DNA of 64,000 nucleotides from Acidovorax sp. NCPPB 4044 (GTDB taxonomy: Bacteria; Pseudomonadota; Gammaproteobacteria; Burkholderiales; Burkholderiaceae_C). Where the stretch lies: NCBI RefSeq assembly GCF_028069655.1, contig NZ_JAMCOS010000001.1, positions 3,626,001 through 3,690,000 on the forward strand, in the 5' to 3' direction. Made by a program: the position numbers and the translations under genes. This document shows positions 42,767-50,249 of this stretch, one piece after another. Every line of letters begins with the position of its first letter. Within the stretch, counting starts at the first letter, position 1. The notes beneath the pieces were generated by a model, which was not told where the DNA came from, did no database searches, and saw only the letters and a list, made by a program, of their open reading frames with translations.

Positions 42767-43521
42767 CTATTCCTTCTCTGTTCTTTTCTCTTGGTCCGCG
42801 ATGAGCACTGCGGTTTCCATGACGCGCAAGTCGGCAATCAACGCGCGCCGCCGCCGGGGCCGCGCATGCTGCTGTACCCACGCGATCAATGCGGCATAGT
42901 TGATGCCCACACGGTGCGAGACCGGCAAGAAGCCGCCACCCGGAACTGCGGTAAACGATGTGACGTAGGTCCACTGCGTTCGCAAGGCAGTGAAGGCTTC
43001 AATGACTGGCGCGTTATCCGCATGCACCGCAAAGGTTTCATCCAATGGCTGCGCATCAGGGTCAGGCAATTGCGCGCGGACTTTCTCGATGTCTTCGGGC
43101 GGAGCGCCCCAAGCCTGCATTGCTTCGACGATGGACTCGTCCACATCGAACGCCCCCGAATCACAGGGGCGGATGCCGGCCCACCAGCGCGCCGCCTCGA
43201 TCAGTTTTTTTGCTTGGCGCCGGTGTTGTGCTGCCAATAGGCCTTGGCTGCTTCACGGCATGCGCCGATAAGCCGCAGGAAGGCGGCGAAGTTCTGTTCG
43301 TTGAATTCCACGGGCTTGCGCTCTTCATCGACCATCTCCCAGCCAACTAGCACGCGCTTGAGCAGCTCGGTGTTCTTCAACTCCAGCAGTTCTTCGCGTT
43401 GCTCTTCGTCGCTGCGCCTGAAGATGGCAGTAAACGATTCTTCGCGCCAGGCGCCGGATGGCGTAGCCACGTTGACCTTGACGAGGGCCTTGAAGGTTTC
43501 AGAAGGTGTGAGGATGAACAT
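42767..43521 (-). CDS. Tail assembly chaperone GT, made by -1 frameshift from G
   Basis: G is read from 43521; at the heptamer A AAA AAC (43210-43204) a -1 shift continues into the frame that ends at 42767, giving about 251 aa. The T part reads LIEAARWWAGIRPCDSGAFD and fits DUF1799-type minor tail chaperones. In lambda, the G and GT proteins coat the tape measure while tail-tube subunits are recruited. Position between tail tube and tape measure is exactly as in lambda. The T frame has no good start of its own near the junction. Confidence 0.75.
43201..43521 (-). CDS. Tail assembly chaperone G
   Basis: 106 aa from the ATG at 43521 (MFILTPSETFKALVKVNVAT). Small acidic helical protein with EEQREELLELKNTELLKRVL and FNEQNFAAFLRLIG, typical of phage tail chaperone G proteins. 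It ends GAKQKN-stop, with the slippery heptamer in the last codons, so most ribosomes make G and a minority make GT. Confidence 0.8.
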   Translation of the reverse strand: MFILTPSETFKALVKVNVATPSGAWREESFTAIFRRSDEEQREELLELKNTELLKRVLVGWEMVDEERKPVEFNEQNFAAFLRLIGACREAAKAYWQHNTGAKQKN

Positions 43522-43552
43522 GGTGAGTACCTTGAATGCAGATTGCGGAAAC

Positions 43553-43578
43553 GAAAAAGCCACCGCGATGGGTGGCTC
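43553..43578 (-). terminator. Rho-independent terminator after the tail-tube gene
   Basis: On the minus strand AGCCACC, loop, GGTGGCT, then TTTTT. It lies between the major tail protein and chaperone G. The flank GAAACGAAAAAGCCA is shared with the terminator at 46868. Confidence 0.75.
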
Positions 43579-43618
43579 CGAAGAAAGTGAACGGGCCGCC
43601 GCGCGGGCGGCCCAAAGG

Positions 43619-44551
43619 TCAACGAACGATGATGCTCAGTTCGTCGTCGCCCAGGTCGGGCATCAGGTCGAAGGGCAAGGTCAGCATGGCATCACCGCCA
43701 TCGTCTTGGATGGAAAACGGACCGCACTGGATCTGCGGCAGCTGCAACTCCACGATGTTTCCGGGCACGGTGCCGTGCACGAGAATGGCTTCGCCCAGCG
43801 TGCCCTCGCGTACCACTTCGCCCCAGTCCTTCGTGGTGGCCTTGGGCATTTCCAAAGTCACACTGCCAGTAGGTTGCCTGTCAGGGCTGCTAGCTCCGGC
43901 GCAGTTGATCCGTTCCTTCCACTCCAGCTGGTTGGCCATGGCGATCGAGAACGCACTGGTGCAGGCCTGCAGGCCGTAGAACGTGAAAGTGGGAGTGTTC
44001 TTCTTGCCTACGGTCTTGGGCTGCATGAAGGCGCTGTAGTCCACGCCAGTGGGCATCGCACCTTCCGTCAGCGGTGCATAGGTGCCGATGAATTCGAACT
44101 TCATCACCGGAATGCCCTTGGCGTTGAGTTCGAACGAGACGTTGCCTTTGGCGTCCTCGATGACGTACTTCGTGCCGTCGATGTATCCCCACAGCGTCAG
44201 CACCGGCTCGCCCTCGCTGACGGGCATGTACACCACGTCTTGGCCCACGGTGATGGTTTCCGAGAAACCGCAGGCCCGCAGCACGGGCCCCCAGGCCGGG
44301 GCCTTGCCAGCCACGCCGCTGCCTGCCAGCTCGACCTCGAAAGTCAGCTTGCGGTGCTCGCCCGCAAACAGCTTGCCGCTGTTGCCCTTGAAGGGGCGGA
44401 TCAGCTGGCGAGGAACTTGGTCGCCGGCGATCAGTTCAGGGCTTTGCGCCCGGCACATGATGGCGTTCGCCGCTGCCGTGGGTACTGCCGGTGTGCCAAC
44501 TGCGGTCTGCACCGCAGCGAGCAGCAGCATCTTTTTCATGGATTTTCCCAT
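43619..44551 (-). CDS. Major tail tube protein
   Basis: 310 aa. Pattern of a siphophage tail tube: KLTFEVELAGSGVAG, then the two-sheet core (VLTLWGYIDGTKYVIEDAKG, VSFELNAKGIPVMKFEFIGTY) and FTFYGLQACTSAFSIAMAN. Place two genes before the tape measure is as in lambda V. It is followed by a terminator, which should favour high yield of this structural protein over downstream genes. Confidence 0.82.
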   Translation of the reverse strand: MGKSMKKMLLLAAVQTAVGTPAVPTAAANAIMCRAQSPELIAGDQVPRQLIRPFKGNSGKLFAGEHRKLTFEVELAGSGVAGKAPAWGPVLRACGFSETITVGQDVVYMPVSEGEPVLTLWGYIDGTKYVIEDAKGNVSFELNAKGIPVMKFEFIGTYAPLTEGAMPTGVDYSAFMQPKTVGKKNTPTFTFYGLQACTSAFSIAMANQLEWKERINCAGASSPDRQPTGSVTLEMPKATTKDWGEVVREGTLGEAILVHGTVPGNIVELQLPQIQCGPFSIQDDGGDAMLTLPFDLMPDLGDDELSIIVR

Positions 44552-44590
44552 GGTCGTCCTTTCAAGGTGAACATTGAGATTGCCAGCGCA

Positions 44591-44830
44591 CTACGCAACT
44601 GGCTCGGCTGCAGGCATGGCAACGGGTGGTGCCAGGGTCCGCTTTCCGGTTTCCGGATCGCGCAAGTAGGTGCCACCGATGCCCGCGAACTCATCGCGAG
44701 GCCGCCGCAGCGTGGGCAGGTGGTGGGCCGGCTTGGTCGGCCTCGTTGCAGCGGTTTGTGCATACGTGTGCACAGACTCGTCGGCCGCAACTGCGGCCGC
44801 CTCCGCAGGATCTGCGGTGCGTTTGTTCAT
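44591..44830 (-). CDS. Small phage protein of unknown function
   Basis: 79 aa from the ATG at 44830. Polar, alanine- and threonine-rich, no hydrophobic core apart from the segment FAGIGGTYLRDPETGKRTL. It lies between tail terminator-like and tail tube genes. A full-score 16-bp palindrome (44758-44773) makes up codons SVHTYA in its N-terminal part, so part of the sequence may be shaped by DNA-level selection. Confidence 0.5.
   Translation of the reverse strand: MNKRTADPAEAAAVAADESVHTYAQTAATRPTKPAHHLPTLRRPRDEFAGIGGTYLRDPETGKRTLAPPVAMPAAEPVA
44758..44773. repeat. Dispersed prophage palindrome, site 4 (GTGCATACGTGTGCAC)
   Basis: 16 of 16 to the consensus. Inside the small gene at 44591-44830; on the minus strand it encodes VHTYA. 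Confidence 0.75.
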
Positions 44831-44845
44831 GTCGATCTCCAAAGG

Positions 44846-45208
44846 TTAGTAGCGGGGAGTGCGCAGGCGCACGGTGAGATAGCGGGCGTAGATTTCGGGG
44901 TCGGATTCGTAGTCCCCATCGCCCGCGTCTTCTTCGTACTGGAAGACTTCCAGACTCTCCAGCACATCGCGGAAAGGGCCGCCGCCATCGAGCGGCAGCA
45001 GCGCATCAAGCTCTTCGATGGTGCGAGCCATCACCAGCAGATTTACGTCATGCCTTGAGTAACCACCCGCCATGCACCATGCCTCTTCCGGCGCGCTGTC
45101 TACGTCAAACACCGCCGCCGGCCACACGGGCGCGGGCGGTAATTCGACAGCCCACGTATTGGCAAGTACAGGGCTCAGTGCCGCATTCAGGAGTTCGTGG
45201 ATGGTCAT
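44846..45208 (-). CDS. Tail terminator/completion-like protein
   Basis: 120 aa. Opens MTIHELLNAALSPVLANTWAVELPP, with DVNLLVMARTIEELDALLPLDGGGPFRDVLESLEVFQYEED, the layout of small tail completion proteins (lambda U / DUF3168 position). It overlaps the gp10-like gene by four bases and precedes the tail tube genes. It is probably the ring that ends tail-tube growth; the family is inferred from order. Confidence 0.6.
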   Translation of the reverse strand: MTIHELLNAALSPVLANTWAVELPPAPVWPAAVFDVDSAPEEAWCMAGGYSRHDVNLLVMARTIEELDALLPLDGGGPFRDVLESLEVFQYEEDAGDGDYESDPEIYARYLTVRLRTPRY

Positions 45209-45690
45209 TCCTTGCCTGCCTTCTCCAACTCCTGCTGCAGGCGCTTTTCCATAGCGTCGATGGCTTCTTTCTTGCCCTGCTCCAGGGCTGGACCAAGGAA
45301 AGGCGTCGCTTCGCGGTAACGGGTACGAAGCTCCTGAAAACGCCAGTAGTACGGGTCGTCTTCATACCGCTTGACAATACGACCGCCGCGACCTACAGCC
45401 AGCTTGGCGGTCGACTTTTGCTTTTTGGTGAGGTTGCGCCCGTGGCGTACACCCAGGTTGTATTGCACCGTGTCTGGTGGCGACCGAGACTCGCGCTTGA
45501 TGACGATGTTCTTGATCATCGAGCCAGTGCGCTTGAGGCCGAGGGCCTGCGCATTGGCTTTCGCTTTGCGCTTGAGAACACCCCCTGCGGCTACCACCAT
45601 GGCGCGGCCGGTGCGGGTTTGCATGCCGGTCTTGAGCGCGCGAAAGTTGCGGCTCAAGCTGCCGATGCCCAGGACTTCCTTTCTAGCCAT
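45205..45690 (-). CDS. HK97 gp10-like head-tail joining protein
   Basis: 161 aa, basic. Pattern NFRALKTGMQTRTGRAMVVAAGGVLKRKAKANAQALGLKRTGSMIKNI matches the HK97 gp10 family (putative tail-component/neck protein). YWRFQELRTRYREATPFLGPALEQ at the end is the typical C-terminal motif. It overlaps its neighbours by 8 and 4 bases in a tight morphogenesis operon. Confidence 0.8.
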   Translation of the reverse strand: MARKEVLGIGSLSRNFRALKTGMQTRTGRAMVVAAGGVLKRKAKANAQALGLKRTGSMIKNIVIKRESRSPPDTVQYNLGVRHGRNLTKKQKSTAKLAVGRGGRIVKRYEDDPYYWRFQELRTRYREATPFLGPALEQGKKEAIDAMEKRLQQELEKAGKE

Positions 45691-46018
45691 CGTTCACCCC
45701 CGTGTCGGTGGTCAGCACCATCCAGCCGGGATAGTCAGCCAATGGCTTGACGTGCTGGATATTGTGATAACGCGCCTTGTGGAGGACGCGCATTTTTTCG
45801 GTGATGCCGTCGCGCAATCGCACCACGAACTCGACCCGCGCGACGGCGACCACGCCGCCTGCGGCGGTGGCCGCTCTCTCGGCCCCCCCATGGTCCCGCC
45901 GCTGCGCCCAGCAACTGAGATGCTCTGCCCAGGTGGTCTTCATGCCGCCTGAGTTCCCCTTTGTTATGGTGGGCGCCTCGATGCGGATGCGCGCGTCCAG
46001 CTGCAGAGAGTGCATCAC
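45683..46018 (-). CDS. Phage head closure / head-tail adaptor protein
   Basis: 111 aa. The beta-barrel-like pattern RIRIEAPTITKGNSGGMKTTW...SCWAQRRDHGGAE...VEFVVRLRDGITEKMRVLHKARYHNIQHV is that of the SPP1 gp16-like head-tail adaptor family. It closes the connector below the portal. It overlaps the gp6-like gene (ATGA at 46015-46018). Confidence 0.8.
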   Translation of the reverse strand: MMHSLQLDARIRIEAPTITKGNSGGMKTTWAEHLSCWAQRRDHGGAERAATAAGGVVAVARVEFVVRLRDGITEKMRVLHKARYHNIQHVKPLADYPGWMVLTTDTGVNDG

Positions 46019-46329
46019 GCCCCCATATTTCGGTGGCGCCGCAGCATGCTGAACGCAGTGCTGCGCTTGCTTTCTCGGTCCTGCATGGCGTTGTTGCCCA
46101 AGGCCGCATCAAGCAGCAGGAGCTGCGCTGCAATGATGTCCGGGGTGACCACAATGCCCCGGACGTCTGCGGCCTGGATCATCGCGGCCTCATCGCCATA
46201 AAGATTGCCGTCCAGGTATGCCACTGCCTCGGCATTGGCCTGCTCAATGGCGTCAGGTAGATCGGGTGTCAGGTCTGCATCCAAACGCAGCCGCATCAGT
46301 GCCTGCTCAGAGGTGGGTTTTGTTTCCAT
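46015..46329 (-). CDS. HK97 gp6-like head-tail connector protein
   Basis: 104 aa helical protein: EQALMRLRLDADLTPDLPDAIEQANAEAVAYLDG, then TPDIIAAQLLLLDAAL, the usual gp6-like (phage_connect_1) pattern of a connector ring under the portal. It sits between the capsid region and the head closure gene, in canonical order. Confidence 0.8.
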   Translation of the reverse strand: METKPTSEQALMRLRLDADLTPDLPDAIEQANAEAVAYLDGNLYGDEAAMIQAADVRGIVVTPDIIAAQLLLLDAALGNNAMQDRESKRSTAFSMLRRHRNMGA

Positions 46330-46393
46330 GATGCTCTCTCGGGTCGCCTTGCGATGCGCCCAGCGTGGCGGGGCACATCACATGGCGCGCTGG

Positions 46394-46849
46394 TTACGGG
46401 TTGAGGTCCGTGCCGTTGGTCTGCGGATCGGGTCGGCCTTCACCGTCTGCAGGCTTGTCGCCAGCTGCCTTGGCGCCGGGGTCGCTTGAGTCACCGGCTT
46501 CGGAGCCTGCGATGTCGGTCTGCGCGTCTTTCGTCGTCGTGGGTGTCAACGTCACCGCGATGGATGGCCCCGCCAGTTGGGTCGAGGTCGGCCCAGCCTG
46601 TTGGGCAGGAGCCGGTGCCGCTTGCTGCGCGGAGGTCGGCTTCGGCGCCCGAGTGCCTGCAGGCTGACTCGGAGTCCTCGCGCTGCGGCCCGATTGATGC
46701 GGCGCAGGTGTGGCGGTCTGGTCGTGGGACCGGGCCACCATGCCGTGGCGCAGGTAGTGCTTGACGGTCTCGTCATCGAGGCCGGTGGGCAGGGGATCAC
46801 CTGGCTGCAGGACGACACCGTCGCGCAGGAAGGGCTTTGCGATCTTCAT
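46394..46849 (-). CDS. Disordered phage protein next to the capsid gene
   Basis: 151 aa from the ATG at 46849 (MKIAKPFLRDGVVLQPGD). A short folded N-terminal part (about 45 residues) is followed by a long proline/alanine/threonine-rich, low-complexity tail. The N-terminal pattern resembles small head-decoration or fibre-like proteins found beside HK97 capsid genes. It lies just after the terminator that follows the capsid gene. Function unproven. Confidence 0.5.
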   Translation of the reverse strand: MKIAKPFLRDGVVLQPGDPLPTGLDDETVKHYLRHGMVARSHDQTATPAPHQSGRSARTPSQPAGTRAPKPTSAQQAAPAPAQQAGPTSTQLAGPSIAVTLTPTTTKDAQTDIAGSEAGDSSDPGAKAAGDKPADGEGRPDPQTNGTDLNP

Positions 46850-46867
46850 GTTGGATCTCCAGAAACG

Positions 46868-46893
46868 AAAAAGCCAGCCCGCAATAGGCTGGC
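46868..46893 (-). terminator. Rho-independent terminator after the major capsid gene
   Basis: On the minus strand GCCAGCC, 7-base loop, GGCTGGC, then TTTTT. It lies between the capsid stop (46940) and the next gene. It shares the flank GAAACGAAAAAGCCA with the terminator at 43553. Confidence 0.75.
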
Positions 46894-46939
46894 ATGGGTC
46901 AGGCATGCGCTTGGCGGTTAACCGAGCGATGTTGTTACG

Positions 46940-48343
46940 TCAGGCAGGAAACACGCCTGCCACCATGGCCTGGGGGCGCTCCACTGTGAGCGCCAGGCGC
47001 TCCTCGCACAACATGGCGACCATGTTCTTGATGAAGAAATCGGCGTGCTGTTCGGCCACGCGCACCGACACCTCTTCGCGGTCATAGACCGTCGCAGCGA
47101 ACGCCGAGCCGGCCAGGAAGTTGTTGGCCGCCAGGTTGTGGCTTTCGACCACCGTCTTGCCCCAGATACGGGGTGCGGCGCCGTCGGTCGGCGTGCCGAA
47201 GATGTAGGCCCCTTCGGAGGTCTTCATCATCTGGATCACTGCCCAGTCTTCGAGGCTCAGCACCGAAAAGGTCGCCGGGTATTGCGCCCTGGCGACCTGC
47301 AGGAAAGCCCAGCGCATGTGGTCAATCTTCGTGTAGCCGGGCATCCCGTTCGCCACAGCCGGCATGCCGGCAGAGCTGTACACCGTGGACTGCGGGATCA
47401 GGCCCAGCAGGTTGCCGTTGGTGCCGTCACCCAGCAGCAACTGCAGGTCTTCCTTCATCTTGAGGCCCTGGCGCAGGCGGCCATCGACCAAGCCCTGCAG
47501 CTGAGGCACGTCGGCCAGTACCTGGCGCGAGATGGGAATCCAGTGCGCGATGGTTTCCACCGGCGTGCTCTTCTTTTCGAAGGTAATGGCCGACTCAGGC
47601 TTCGCCGCGCCTTCGCCGTTCTGCGGGCCGGCATTGTTGGTGAAAAGCTTCTCGCGCACCCACTCGATGGAGCCGCTAGCCACAGACACCGACATGAACA
47701 GGTCACGCACCGTAGGCGGCGTGTCCGGTGCGGTGATCAGGCCTGGCAGGCGCTCGGGCTGGATGAAGGCGCCGGCACTGGCCGCGCCGCTGGTGAGGGC
47801 GGCCTTAGCGAACAGGGGGCCGGCCATGGTGCACAGCTCGACGGTGCCGCCCTTGTAGTTGCGAGCGGCATCCGACGCGGCCGCCAGCTGGCCGAGGCTC
47901 TTGCGCTGGTTGCCAGCATCGCCCAGCAGGCCGGTGGCTTTCTTCGCCAGCTCGGCCACTTCGGCGTTGATCTTGTCCAGCGACTTCTCGACCTTGTCGA
48001 CCTTCTGCACCGCGTCCTGGTACGCGGCCTTGGTGACGGCATCGGTGCCGCCGGTCTTCAGCTCGTCGTGCAGCTTGCTGACACGTGCGTCGAGTTCGGT
48101 GTGTGCCTTGCGCACTTGCTCCACCGTCTCCTTCGCGGCCTTGGCGGTGTCCGTCAGCTGATCGAACATCTTGCGGATGTCGCCGCCGGTCTCGCCCGTC
48201 ACGGCCACGGGCATGGCGCCGACGGCCGCCAGCGCTGCCCAGGTTTCAGGGGAAATCAACGGCGAACCGGCGGCAGCGAAAACGACTGCGACAGCCAGGA
48301 CGGCCAGGAAGGCCCAGTTCAAATACTTGCGGGTGTTTTGCAT
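46940..48343 (-). CDS. Major capsid protein, HK97 family, with hydrophobic N-terminus
   Basis: 467 aa from the ATG at 48343. An N-terminal hydrophobic stretch (about residues 8-45, WAFLAVLAVAVVFAAAGSPL) is unusual for a capsid protein. It is followed by a coiled-coil delta domain (about 58-130) and the HK97 core (from about 165: AGAFIQPERLPGLITAPDTP, IPISRQVLADVPQL, LLLGDGTNGNLLGL), ending with RPQAMVAGVFPA. The prohead protease just upstream should remove the delta domain, and with it the hydrophobic part, during maturation. Confidence 0.85.
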   Translation of the reverse strand: MQNTRKYLNWAFLAVLAVAVVFAAAGSPLISPETWAALAAVGAMPVAVTGETGGDIRKMFDQLTDTAKAAKETVEQVRKAHTELDARVSKLHDELKTGGTDAVTKAAYQDAVQKVDKVEKSLDKINAEVAELAKKATGLLGDAGNQRKSLGQLAAASDAARNYKGGTVELCTMAGPLFAKAALTSGAASAGAFIQPERLPGLITAPDTPPTVRDLFMSVSVASGSIEWVREKLFTNNAGPQNGEGAAKPESAITFEKKSTPVETIAHWIPISRQVLADVPQLQGLVDGRLRQGLKMKEDLQLLLGDGTNGNLLGLIPQSTVYSSAGMPAVANGMPGYTKIDHMRWAFLQVARAQYPATFSVLSLEDWAVIQMMKTSEGAYIFGTPTDGAAPRIWGKTVVESHNLAANNFLAGSAFAATVYDREEVSVRVAEQHADFFIKNMVAMLCEERLALTVERPQAMVAGVFPA

Positions 48344-48345
48344 GT

Positions 48346-48984
48346 TCAGTTCCAGTTGAATGCGTGCGTGAGGTTCTTGAGTTCGTCTGCCAGCGTCTCG
48401 CTGTCCAGGCCACCGTCCCGGTGGCCCAGCGACTTGAAGCCGCCAGACGCCAAGGCCTTCGCCTCGCGCTGGCTGTATCCGAGGCCACGCAGCTGCGCCT
48501 CGAAATCTCGGGTGGTTGCGGCCTTGACGCTGTCGATCAAGGCCTCCGGGTTCATGCCGAAGGGCACCAGGGAGAATTCCCACAGCTCCGCGGAGTTGAT
48601 GATTCGCACGTAGTCGCCGCCGCGCTCTTCCCAATCCGCTCCGTCCGGCAGGATGTCGAAGCCCACAGAGAGGCCATCCAGCACGCCAGCCTTCATCAGC
48701 TCGTAGGCGTCCTTGACGTAGCCCACGCCCAGCGTGAGCTGGCCCTCGACGCGCAACCCGTGAGCGTCCTGCGAGTAGGTGGCCTTGCCTGCCAGCTTGC
48801 GCAGGTCGTGGTTCATGGCGATTCGCACCTGGCCGTCTCGGGTGGTCTTCACCTGGCGGAAGGCGCCCGGCATGATCACGTCGCGCCCCAGGTCCACGTT
48901 GTTGAACACGGCCGCGTAGCCGGTGAAACTGCCGTCCGGCTTCGTTTCCTTGATCTCTATCGGTGCAACGATGCGGTCCATCAT
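48346..48984 (-). CDS. HK97-family prohead protease
   Basis: 212 aa. FTGYAAVFNNVDLGRDVIMPGAF is the signature start of the family. Catalytic His is in AMNHD and Ser in GLSVGFD, with LWEFSLVPFGMNPEA as the third conserved block. It cleaves the scaffolding (delta) part of the capsid protein. It overlaps the portal gene by four bases and lies two bases from the capsid gene. Confidence 0.9.
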   Translation of the reverse strand: MMDRIVAPIEIKETKPDGSFTGYAAVFNNVDLGRDVIMPGAFRQVKTTRDGQVRIAMNHDLRKLAGKATYSQDAHGLRVEGQLTLGVGYVKDAYELMKAGVLDGLSVGFDILPDGADWEERGGDYVRIINSAELWEFSLVPFGMNPEALIDSVKAATTRDFEAQLRGLGYSQREAKALASGGFKSLGHRDGGLDSETLADELKNLTHAFNWN

Positions 48985-50249
48985 TGGCCTCCAGTCTTGT
49001 TGCGGGTCAGGATCTCGCCCAGCAGGTCGCTGGGCGCCATGTTGAGCGGCACGTGAAGGTCATCGGCACCCTCGCGCGTGTCCATGTTTTCGCGCTGCCG
49101 GATCTCGTTCTGAGACATCGCGCCGGCCTGGCGCATCTTTAAGTAGTAGTCAGCGCGCTGGCTGCTGTCGCCACGCAGCAGGCCGTTCACGTCGAACTCG
49201 AAATACATGCCGCTGGCACGCTCGCCAGCAGTCAGCAAGCAACTGTTCAGGGCCGATTCGATCCGCACCAGATAGGCCAGCAGCGTGTAGTCCAGAAAAT
49301 GCTTGTTGGCCTGCTCGGTGTTCGCATAGCTGGCCTTGTCCATCTCCATCAGCATGTGCAGCGGCACGCGGTAGATCCGCGCCATCTCTGCGATCTGCAA
49401 CTTCCTCGCTTCGATAAACTGCGCTTCGTTGTTGGGCGTGCTCACTGGCGTGTAGGTGGTCTCACCATCCAGCACCGGCAACTCGCCCTTCTCACGCGAG
49501 TCGTTCAGGTATTTCGCAAAGCCGGCCCGGATCTGATCGCGGCTTTTCTCCCCGAACTCGGTTTTGGTCGTCAGGATGCCTTGCGGACGCCCTCCGCTGC
49601 CGAAAAACTCAGCGGCGTATTTCTCCAGCGCGACCGACAGAGCAAGACTGTTGTTATGCAGCCGATGGGGTGCATAGCCTTCCAGTTCGCCCACGCCACC
49701 AAACCCACGCACCGGCATGACGTCCTCGCGCCGTTTTGCTACCCGCCCACCATGGCGATCAGACAGCCAGTAGATGATGGAGCCATCGCGCTGTATCTCA
49801 GGCTGCACGCGGCTCTTGTGCACGGGCTGGATGCTGATGATCCGGCCCGTGGATTCGAAGCGAGTCACCGGGTTGTACGCCTGGCCCATCGTGGCGATGG
49901 ACACCACCATGCTTTCTTTCCATTCCGGCGCGGTAAGGTAATCACAGGGCTGGTCGTGCACCAGGGTGTAGCGCGGATCATCTTTCGCCCGCTCGCGCCC
50001 CTTGCTGGTGGTGCGGTAGAGATGGAGTGGAAGGGTGCCCACCGTCTCTGCGATCAGCCGGATGGCTGACCAAGCGGTGGTGATCTGCAATGCTGTGCTG
50101 TCGCCCACGTTGACGCGCGCCCAGGTCGGGCCGCCTCCTATGCTCACCGTCTTCCATCCGTTCGGATTGGTAAGGGTGAGGTCGGTGGCGTCCGCGCCCT
50201 TCAGCACCCACTCGGCACCGCGCAGCAGGGATCGGCGTATCAGGTTCAT
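48981..50249 (-). CDS. HK97-family portal protein
   Basis: 422 aa from the ATG at 50249. Typical blocks: LQITTAWSAIRLIAETVGTLPLHLYR, DPRYTLVHDQPCDYLTAPEW, EKYAAEFFGSGGRPQGILT, YRVPLHMLMEMDKASYANTEQ. Forms the dodecameric DNA gate of the head. It overlaps TerL by four bases (ATGA at 50246-50249) and the protease by four. Confidence 0.92.
   Translation of the reverse strand: MNLIRRSLLRGAEWVLKGADATDLTLTNPNGWKTVSIGGGPTWARVNVGDSTALQITTAWSAIRLIAETVGTLPLHLYRTTSKGRERAKDDPRYTLVHDQPCDYLTAPEWKESMVVSIATMGQAYNPVTRFESTGRIISIQPVHKSRVQPEIQRDGSIIYWLSDRHGGRVAKRREDVMPVRGFGGVGELEGYAPHRLHNNSLALSVALEKYAAEFFGSGGRPQGILTTKTEFGEKSRDQIRAGFAKYLNDSREKGELPVLDGETTYTPVSTPNNEAQFIEARKLQIAEMARIYRVPLHMLMEMDKASYANTEQANKHFLDYTLLAYLVRIESALNSCLLTAGERASGMYFEFDVNGLLRGDSSQRADYYLKMRQAGAMSQNEIRQRENMDTREGADDLHVPLNMAPSDLLGEILTRNKTGGQ

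Noticed and set aside
43593..43613. GC-rich hairpin just after the tail-tube stop as a second terminator
   Set aside because: The stem is good but there is no T-run; the hairpin at 43553-43578 with five T is the better terminator.
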